Assembly (NCBI GenBank): GCA_027579435.1
Contig: JANBPK010001684.1
Coordinates: 1 to 16,488, forward strand
DNA: 16,488 nucleotides
Source of the DNA: Candolleomyces eurysporus
Lineage: Eukaryota > Basidiomycota > Agaricomycetes > Agaricales > Psathyrellaceae
Reading direction: 5' to 3'
Position 1 is the first letter of the stretch, and each line of letters starts with the position of its first letter. Positions 9,891-16,488 of the stretch are shown in pieces. The translations under genes and the position numbers were made by a program. The notes under the pieces are model-generated. The model searched no databases. It was not told the DNA's origin and saw only the letters and a list, made by a program, of their open reading frames with translations.

Positions 9891-12285
9891 ATGGATCTGC
9901 CGCGGTTTACGAACTTCTCTGGTGCACACCACTTTCGAATCGACAGCCAAAATAATACCTTCATCGCTGGAAATCAGTATCAAGTCTTGAACGTGGGAGA
10001 GGGCAAGTAACGCAAAAGGCGTTTTTGTCTATATATCTACTCACTCATATGTGATCCTTGTAGACCTTATTCGCCTACTCGATCCACTTCTCGATGCATC
10101 GCACACGCGAAATCGCCGGAGATCTCCCCCTGACTCCGAATGTTTCCCTGGAACCCGGAAAAGGGTGATCGAGGAGATTACCAAGTGGGCCGACGCGGCA
10201 GATTCAGGACACCCTCATGGCACAGAGGATGGCGAGGATTCTTCAGACGACAGCATGGACTTGACCTCTTTTGTTGGGTTCGAGGGTTCGGAGTGGGAGG
10301 TGTCTTCGGACAACAGCAGCATGGTGATATGCCACCCGGCTACCCATATCTATTGGCTTCACGGTTTTGCAGGGTGCGGAAAGTCGGCCGTTTCGTTGGA
10401 GGTGGCCAAGATATATGCCGGATCCGGGCGTCTCTTAGCAAGCTATTTCTTTTTCCGCGGGGCCGGCGACAGGAGCACGATGAACAGGTTTGCGACTACA
10501 CTGACCAGTCAGCTGGTTACTGCGATACCTGCCACAGCGTCGTTCATCGAAGCTGCTGTGAGAGCCCAACCTGGTCTGTTGACCGGCGACGCGCCCTTGG
10601 CTGCACAACTGGATCTCTTGATCCTCTCTCCATTCCAGGCTGTTGTGGACTCGGGGATTCTTGACGAGATTCTCGCCAAAGGACCTTTCCTCGTGGTCAT
10701 TGATGGACTCGATGAGTGCGAGGACAAGCGAGGCGTGGAGGAGCTCATCGATCGCATGCTCGAATTCTTCGAGGAATGCCCCACCATCCCCCTCCGAGTC
10801 TTCATCGCCAGTCGAGTCGAACAACACATCCGCGAGCGTCTGGAGGTTGACGGGGTTCGGTTGGGTAATCTCGACAGTTTTTCACCACGTAAAGATATCG
10901 AAAAGTTCCTCCAGGCTTCTTTCCAGGCGGCGGCAAAGCGGGACCGTGTCATTCGAGCCTATGTCAGAGTGCATGGGGAATGGCCAGCAAAACCGGACAT
11001 GGTCAAGTTGATAAAATACATCAGCAAATCCTTTGTTCTTGCTTCGACAATCTTCAGATTCGTCGTTCAGCCACCAATCGAAGGAGATTCTACGACGCCG
11101 ATGGAACGCCTCCCTATGACCTTGGAGATGAATGGCCTTGACGCCCTGTACGCACAGACTCTCGCCCGTTCGCAGCATCTCCCCCATTTTCACGAGATTG
11201 TCTCCACTATCGCACTTCTTCGATATCCACTCCCGATTGCTGCGATAGCCGACCTTCTCGGTATCGAAGTCTTCAAAGTCGTCCGTGTGCTATTGAACCT
11301 ACAGGCAATCATCCACGTCCCNGGTACCGACGATGAAGGTGATGTGACGCTATGTCATACGTCCCTCCGCGACTTCCTCACCACCGAAAGTCGATCGGGA
11401 CCTTTCTTCGTATCACCTTCACTCCATCTCCATCTGTCCTATTATTGCTCTTCTTACGCCCTTAAAATGANCAGTACGCTGGCCAATACATANTGTCAGG
11501 TCTATTTTGACCGTCATTGGAAGGCATTTACTCAATCAACTGGNGCCCAGAATTTTATCAACAAGATCGAGGAGTTCAACGCTCGTCACCCACCGCTGGT
11601 CAACCAACTGCCTTTTAATGCCTTCCTCTGCAGTATGTTCTTCTACTCCATCCTTACCATCGAAGCCCCACACCCGGACACGACTGATTTGTTGTACCTA
11701 CTCACCGAGTGCACCAAACAATTGGTGCTGGCGGTCGAGTCGCCTGACCGCCGCATTAGACTCTGGCTGGAGACGGATTTGCCGTTTGGTCTCCCAGATC
11801 GTTTTGAGCGCGTCGTTCGTTTCACTCAAGACACATACGAAACACTACATCCTGCCCTGCGAAGTGCATCGGCCGCTATTCATGCCAAAGTATGTTTCGG
11901 AATTTCATTCTTGCACTGTCTTTTGACCGAAGACGCGTTCATATGTAGTTTCCGGAGATGCTCGAGCACCAGCCTGCATCCGCTGGAACGGAAGTAAACC
12001 ATATCTCACATGAAGTACGTCACCACTAGGCCAACGTTGCCCGAGTTTTGCCATGATGATAATCTTTGCCCAGTTTACGCTTTCAGGACTCGAGATTTTC
12101 AAAGTAGGCCGCCAGTTGTTAAACCTAATGTCGCGCAACTGAACAGGCTTCAACAGGCTCTCCAATGGATGATGGCTCGAGCTCAATTCAAGTGGGAAGA
12201 AGCGAAGATAACTCCACGACCTCCCTTGAAGCTTACGTTTGACTTGCGTTCGCACTTCAGATTGAGCTTTGACGGGATACAATAG
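9891..12285 (+). CDS. NACHT-domain STAND NTPase (NLR-like), copy 3, with a GC-AG first intron
   Basis: Exons are 9891-10002, 10064-11889, 11949-12014, 12074-12103 and 12157-12285 (720 aa). Intron 1 must use a GC donor (GG|GCAAGT at 10003) to stay in frame. The GT at 10007 would shift the frame and reach an early stop. The N-terminal motif reads FSGAHHFRID...AGNQY. Walker A GFAGCGKS is at 138-145 and Walker B FLVVIDGLDE at 246-255; RVFIASR, LCHTSLRDFL and the ARAQFKWEEAK tail follow. The linker before the P-loop is the longest of the array (about 51 residues) and strongly acidic (EDGEDSSDDS). Four N fall in exon 2 (11322, 11471, 11493, 11544). The codon TAN at 11491-11493 would be Tyr or a stop; the homologous segment of copy 2 makes Tyr likely. 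The last intron has two AGs 10 bases apart, of which only the second keeps the frame. Predicted function as for copy 1. Confidence 0.82.
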
Positions 12286-12991
12286 CCATATCGATGACAA
12301 CCTGGCATTCACATTTTCTTAGTCGGACTAGCTACGTGAAAGGTATGATACTATCTTCGTTCCGTGAGTGACGAAGCGTGCTCAGCTGTTGTCTTTCCCG
12401 CTTACAGCAATGCGCTATTCGAGAGTCACCGCACTCGCGTTGGGCTTGGTCTCTTCCTAGGAGATGGCAAGGTGTTCCCCTTTAGGAGGTAGACGAGAGG
12501 ATGGAGTATTCGAATTCGAAGCTGTAGCTATACTATCCAACTCATTTCGTAGCTAGCAGAAGATTTGAGTAGGAACACTTACCTTTCACGTCAAGTCACT
12601 CTGTTCGTCAGCGGCATTTCGAAGTGGTTAAAAACCAAGTTATAGGGTCTCTCGTTGAACGAAGAAATCGAAGTATTGCTGCGATGAGGCCATCGACAGC
12701 GGACGTTCCGCCTCCTCCGAGTCTCTCGCGGCCAACGAAGGGTGTAAGAGATTATTGCCGACATCAACAGAAACACTAGGATCATTGCAAGGTCCTATAG
12801 TGAGGATGGGAAGGTGCAAGTGTCGCGCTGGTGAGCCGAGCCAGAGGGAAATAAGTGGTCGACATTGCCGGATTGGATGCGAATATTTTATTGTAAATGA
12901 GTCTTTCGTTGATCAGAGCAAGAAGGTAAAGTTTGAGTTCAAGACGTCTCAGTCTTCTCGAGGGTCGCAGTTTGTTTGGTCATGGTAGAGC
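12286..12991. other. tail-to-tail intergenic region between copy 3 and the methyltransferase
   Basis: About 700 bases with no gene I can support. A 12-bp inverted repeat, ACGTGAAAGGTA (12334-12345) and TACCTTTCACGT (12580-12591), and a 9-bp pair CTAGCTACG (12328-12336) / CGTAGCTAG (12548-12556) lie in it. The two pairs cross rather than nest, so they do not define a clean transposon. A minus-strand frame at 12591-12785 has no recognisable motif. Confidence 0.45.
12887..12892 (-). terminator. AATAAA polyadenylation signal of the methyltransferase gene
   Basis: The minus strand reads AATAAA here, 100 bases downstream of the methyltransferase stop codon (12992-12994). That is a plausible distance for a 3' UTR. 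It is the only canonical hexamer I found close downstream of a gene in the window. Confidence 0.4.
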
Positions 12992-14457
12992 TTACACGGT
13001 GGACCTCGTCAGCAGTAAGGCGACTGGCCACTCCACAGTCACTCTATCGAACAAACCCACTCCTGAATCATCGTCCCCGCCAGTACTGTCCAGCTTCGCC
13101 GATTCCAACAGTTCCCGCCGGACTCCCTCTCTCAAATCCTTCCAGAATCTCATCACAATATCTCCACCTCCTACGAAGACAGGATCTAAAGTTGCTGTCA
13201 AGTTTTCACCGCCAGATTGCTTTTGTAACGAGTCGTTGAAGGATTTTAGATCGGCCAAATCCCGTTCTAGGAATCGCCTGTCGTTAGGACTTTGTAAATC
13301 TTCAGGGAATTTCTCGTGATACGAATGCAATGCGCTCGTGGTGCGTACGTATCCGAGAATGTCGATCCAGCGCCAGGAAAAGCGCATGAGCGTTGGATGC
13401 TGGACAGCTTGGGTCAGGGAGTTGGATTCGGAGGCGTCGAGTGGAGGGATCAGGGACNTTTTCGTCTGCGTTGAAATTCAATTTTTTTTTAGGGATTGTC
13501 CTCGACGTGAACCTCAATCCGACAGGACTCACCAGTGAAATAAGCCCTCTGAAAATCTGTCAGCCCACAGTCGGAGGCTCCGAGCACAGATGAGGGCGAC
13601 GGAACGTCTACGAGCAACCTCTCGAGGATCGTACGTCCGGGACGCTGGAAGTACGCTCCCAAACTCTTGGGGACTCCGCTATTGCTACCACCGGATTGTG
13701 GCTCAGGGCCTTGCCAGAATTCGGTAATGAGAGGCGTAAGAGAAGGAAAATTCGTCAAGCGAATTTCGCCGTAGACCTTCACAAAATTTAATCAGAAAGC
13801 TGAGTTTCATAGGATATCGAGATCGATAATACACGTACCCAATACGCCGCTACTCCGCTGCCCCTCCTCAGTACCCTCCTCGTCTCAGGCCAAACTTTGG
13901 TCCAGTCGAACCAATGACAAGCCTGAGCTTAGAAAAGCAATATTCGCTTCTTCAGCCAAGTCTTCTCTATAGATCTACCGCTCGAGAGTGCTTACCAGCG
14001 ATGAGCAAATCGACCGAGCCGTCCTCTGGAACAGCCGCATGGAGGTCTTCTGCTGAGCCTTGAACGAACGAGAAGTGGGTATTCGGTGCCTGAGGATCGG
14101 ATCTAGAGTTGACAACGAGATGATCTCGAGCTTTCTGCAACATCCCAGCAGATGGGTCAACGCATACGACGTTCCTGAAGCGGCCTGTTAGATGCGAAGT
14201 CGCTTGTCCTAGTAAATCCATTCAGCATCAACTTGAGCATTGAGAGGGTACGATATAGCGCATCAGTAGCTCACGTACTCACCAGTCCCACACCCCACAT
14301 CTACTGCACGCTCCCATTGTCGATCCTTCTGCCCATCCTCCCGGGATCGACCGTTGACGTAGTAATTGAAGATATGTTCAAAGAGCCTTGGAGGGTACGT
14401 AGGCCTAGAGGTAGCGTAGGTCGCCGTGTTGAAAGTTGATTTCGCGAACGCCGACAT
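12992..14457 (-). CDS. class I SAM-dependent methyltransferase, trans-aconitate methyltransferase-like
   Basis: Five minus-strand exons fit: 14457-14283, 14208-13996, 13927-13839, 13776-13533 and 13465-12992, with GT-AG introns of 62-74 nt and about 397 aa. The start FAKSTFNTATYATSRPTYP is the typical opening of fungal Tmt1-like enzymes. SAM-binding motif I is DVGCGTG (53-59), split by intron 1. The acidic post-I residue is D76 in VVCVDPS. GSAEDL (109-114) and DLLIAAQACHWFD (125-137) follow, and then a WRWIDILGYVRTTSALHSYHE segment typical of the family C-terminus. It should transfer a methyl group from SAM to a small carboxylic acid or similar substrate in the cytosol; the substrate cannot be read from sequence. 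The N at 13458, near the start of exon 5, disrupts the frame if counted. Without it the phase is perfect (D-E-K-S-L), so it is probably a base-call error. It converges with copy 3 and diverges from copy 4. Confidence 0.85.
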
Positions 14458-14785
14458 CTATACTAGTGACTTCACCGGACTAGTAAGTAGAGAGATAAGA
14501 ATTCCAGTGTTGTACCGACGGCGATGGTGATGGTAAGAGCAAAGTTAGGGGTCGGTGGGTCGGCCGAAGGAAATGATTTGTGTGCGGCTGATCCGAAGGT
14601 TACGAAGCCAAAACAGATCGACCTTGTTGACGCTGAAAGGCGACTTTGCCTTCTCACGGGACGCCGTCATTTGCTAGGCAGGACAGGCGCTGGTATCCTT
14701 ACCTTCCTATCACATCCAACAACGCTTCCGCTCCCGTATTCAATCCCTTCAGATTCTTCATCCCTGGCCTTTCCAATTGGCAGGG
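14458..14785. promoter_or_regulatory. divergent intergenic promoter region (methyltransferase / NACHT copy 4)
   Basis: These 328 bases lie between the methyltransferase start (minus strand) and the start of copy 4 (plus strand). The right half (from TTGACGCTGAAAGG at 14627, with CACGGGAC at 14655-14662 and a pyrimidine-rich run into ATTGGCAG and the ATG) is the array's shared upstream block. The left half matches no other copy and is presumably the methyltransferase's own promoter; on the minus strand it has a TTATCTCTCTAC initiator-like tract about 35 bases before the ATG. Confidence 0.4.
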
Positions 14786-15397
14786 ATGCCCCCACGGTCC
14801 ACGCACTTAGATGGTGCACACCACTTTCAAATCGATCACCAAACCATCAACTCTATCGCTGGGAATCAGTATGTCTTGAGCGGTCAGAGGGAGGATAAGC
14901 GAAGAAGTCACAGTTCTGTCCAAGCGTTCGCTTGCTAATATAAGCCTCTCAGATTTGAATCTTCGACTTAACCCAATCCTTGATGCGTCGCACACTCGAA
15001 ACCGAAAGAGTTCTCCCCCGACTCGGAATGTTTTCCGGGAACCAGGGAAGAGGTTATCCAGGCGATTACCGCTTGGGCCGTTCTGGTGGGACGTGGGACA
15101 GAGAAACATCGATGGCTTTGGACGATAGCATAGACCTCACGTGTTCTTTTCGGACCTGTAAAGAGGAAATCGCTCTGGGGGACAGTAGCGATGCTGAAAC
15201 GCCGCACATCTATTGGCTTCATGGTTTCGCGGGTTGTGGGAAGCCACCCGTTTCCCTGGAGGTCGCCAAGATCTACGCAGGAAACGGGCGCCTCCTTGCC
15301 TCCTACTTCTTTTTTCGCGGAGCAGGCGATCGGAGCACAAGGAGCAGGTTTGCGGTGACTCTCGCCAGTCAGCTCGCCGCTGCGCTACCTGCTACAG
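14786..15397 (+). pseudogene. decayed NACHT gene, copy 4 (5' part only)
   Basis: Exon 1 (14786-14894) is intact and encodes the GAHHFQID...AGNQY motif in the same phase as the other copies. The intron 1 donor is GG|ATAAGC instead of GG|GTAAGC (14895-14896), while the acceptor at 14952 is fine. In exon 2 one base is missing near 15019 (CCCCCGAC where copy 1 has CCCCCTGAC), so SPPDSECF becomes out of frame. A second frame change in the linker (about 15075-15100) is needed to reach the P-loop frame. The P-loop itself reads GFAGCGKP: the Ser after Lys is Pro (15244-15246). Homology stops abruptly after ALPAT at about 15397, before Walker B, leaving about one third of the gene. An open frame 14980-15444 covers the remnant P-loop. 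Transcription is possible, but a functional NTPase is not. Confidence 0.85.
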
Positions 15398-15539
15398 TCG
15401 CCCAACGGTGGTGGGATCGTATCAGATTCAGGATTCAGTGCTGACGAAGTTGCCTCCCGCATGCCAAATTTCTGCACTCCCCAGTGGTCTGCAGTTCTGC
15501 CAAAGCAGCGTACTCAGGTGGCTGCGAGCGTCCTTTGCA
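15398..15539. other. unmatched junction segment between two facing NACHT remnants
   Basis: About 142 bases that align with no NACHT copy in the window. To the left is the truncated end of plus-strand copy 4, to the right the truncated 3' end of minus-strand copy 5. Base composition is coding-like, and one plus frame is open across the whole segment, but I recognise no family. It could be a filler from a rearrangement or a fragment of an inserted element. Confidence 0.5.
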
Positions 15540-16488
15540 GCGCCAATTGTTTCGTACACCCAGCAGGTAGATAAAAATTATCATTCAAGGGCCGGGATTC
15601 CTTCAGGAAGAGGGAGTAGAAGAACATAGAGCATGGGAAGGCGGGATAAGGTCGATCGACAGGCTGAGGCTGGCAAGCCTTGAACTGCTCAATCTAGTCG
15701 ATAAAGTCGCAGGCTTCTGAACGAACGAATAATTGCCAATAGTCATTGAAATACTGCCTACCATAGTCATAGACTCACCCAAATGCTGGGTTCAGAGGCA
15801 GAGAAAAAGAAATAATAGGACGGATGAAGATGGAACGAGGGTGGTACAAAAAAAAGGTCCCGAGCAGCTGTTAATGGTGAGGAAGTCACGAAGGGACGTA
15901 TGGCATAGCGTTACTTTGCCCTCTTCGTCTATTCCTTAAACATGGACAACTTCGAAAGCTTCGGTGCCAAGAAGGCTCGCGATCCCGACAATCGGGAGTG
16001 GTGGGCCAAGCAGCACGATGGTGGAGATGATGTTGCGAAAATGGGGGAGATGTTGCGAACAGGAGAGTGTTTGGGCATAGAGACCATCAAGGCCCTTCAT
16101 CTCAAAGATAAGAGGGAGGTGTTCCATTGGTGTCATGGGATCTTTGTGAGTGGCTGATTGGACTATGTGTCTTAATATGGTCGATGCCAGAATAAAGGAT
16201 CCATTGGTATGCAATATCAGCTTGTTCATGTCCGATCTCGTGGACCATATTGTGTGCGCTCGAATGTATACCCGGATGACATGGTCCCTCTTCACCACAG
16301 TTCAAAATGATGCATGTAGAAATTTATTGATGTTGCCCAGGCCAAGTGCTGTCTAGATTCCCAGGACAACTCCATCAGTCTTGAGGCAAGTGCAAATGTG
16401 CTATTCAACTTGACTAGCAATGAAGACTTGAAGTGTGATGGAAGGCTGTTTGTTGAAGAAGGCAAGCAGATGGTTGATAAATTCTTCT
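15540..16488 (-). pseudogene. decayed NACHT gene, copy 5, minus strand, partial at the window edge
   Basis: The minus strand aligns with copy 2 from the segment just after Walker B (at 16488) to the ECTKQL region of the tail (about 15540). The 5' end lies beyond the window and the 3' exons are missing. Lesions include: Gln to TAG in VEQHI (16401-16403); a frame change just after VVL (about 16350); Arg to TGA in SFRT (16302-16304); a 30-base deletion between two CCATGTCC repeats, with a TAA at 15936-15938; an extra T in a T run near 15850; and another stop after DFID (about 15695). The segment 15936-16298 is still open and encodes 120 residues of the winged-helix side. Many changes are CpG to TpG or CpA relative to copy 2. 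It is closest to copy 2 among the copies here. Confidence 0.88.

Larger units (their letters stand above)
1948..16488. repeat. dispersed tandem gene array (five NACHT copies)
   Basis: Four copies lie on + (starts 2162, 6545, 9891, 14786) and one on - (3' side at 15540). Shared features run from about 200 bases upstream of the ATG to about 60 bases past the stop. They include identical intron positions and phases (intron 1 phase 1, the others phase 0) and identical lengths of exons 3 (66 nt) and 4 (30 nt). Spacing between starts is about 4.4, 3.3 and 4.9 kb, the last enlarged by the methyltransferase gene. This points to repeated segmental duplication rather than retroposition. Confidence 0.8.

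Noticed and set aside
9870..9891. possible 3' splice site (pyrimidine tract plus TTGGCAG) just before the ATG, suggesting a 5' UTR intron
   Set aside because: Copy 1 has GGCGG and copy 2 lacks the motif, so the acceptor is not conserved across the array.
14263..14457. reading the methyltransferase first exon as a stand-alone 64-residue protein
   Set aside because: The frame ends inside an intron. Splicing at 14283/14208 joins SAM motif I to the rest of a complete methyltransferase.
1..16488. CRISPR arrays, tRNA, rRNA genes, telomeric repeats
   Set aside because: No regular spacer-repeat pattern, no tRNA-like cloverleaf boxes and no rRNA or telomere sequence were seen.

Overview
The window is nuclear DNA of a filamentous fungus, most likely a mushroom-forming basidiomycete (Agaricomycetes). 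Genes are intron-rich, every intron is short (53-74 nt), and the dominant genes are STAND/NACHT NTPases of the kind greatly expanded in that class. No bacterial signals are visible. The draft contains N at 1546, 1862, 8816, 11322, 11471, 11493, 11544 and 13458; two of these decide reading frames.

Layout. (1) 1-1947: no gene recognised. (2) Three apparently intact tandem NACHT genes on the + strand (2162-4544, 6545-8852, 9891-12285). All share one five-exon structure: a short first exon, a ~1.8 kb exon with the whole NTPase, then exons of exactly 66 nt and 30 nt, then a short last exon. Each is preceded by a related upstream block. (3) The block before the second gene carries a 219-bp element with terminal inverted repeats, which looks like a MITE. 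(4) A five-exon minus-strand class I SAM-dependent methyltransferase (12992-14457), similar to trans-aconitate methyltransferases. (5) A decayed fourth NACHT copy on + (14786-15397) with a damaged splice donor, frameshifts, a mutated Walker A and a truncation. (6) A decayed fifth copy on the minus strand (15540-16488, running off the window), facing copy 4 across ~140 bp of unmatched sequence. Its outer 214 bases contain no CpG at all.

The window reads as a birth-and-death cluster of fungal NLR-like genes: tandem duplication with promoters, diversification of the linker before the P-loop, splice-site drift, transposon insertion and pseudogenisation with CpG-type mutations. The encoded proteins are about 690-720 aa. 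They have a short conserved N-terminal motif, a NACHT core and a helical tail, and no WD40, ankyrin or TPR repeats. The methyltransferase is probably an unrelated neighbour, though it shares an intergenic promoter with copy 4.
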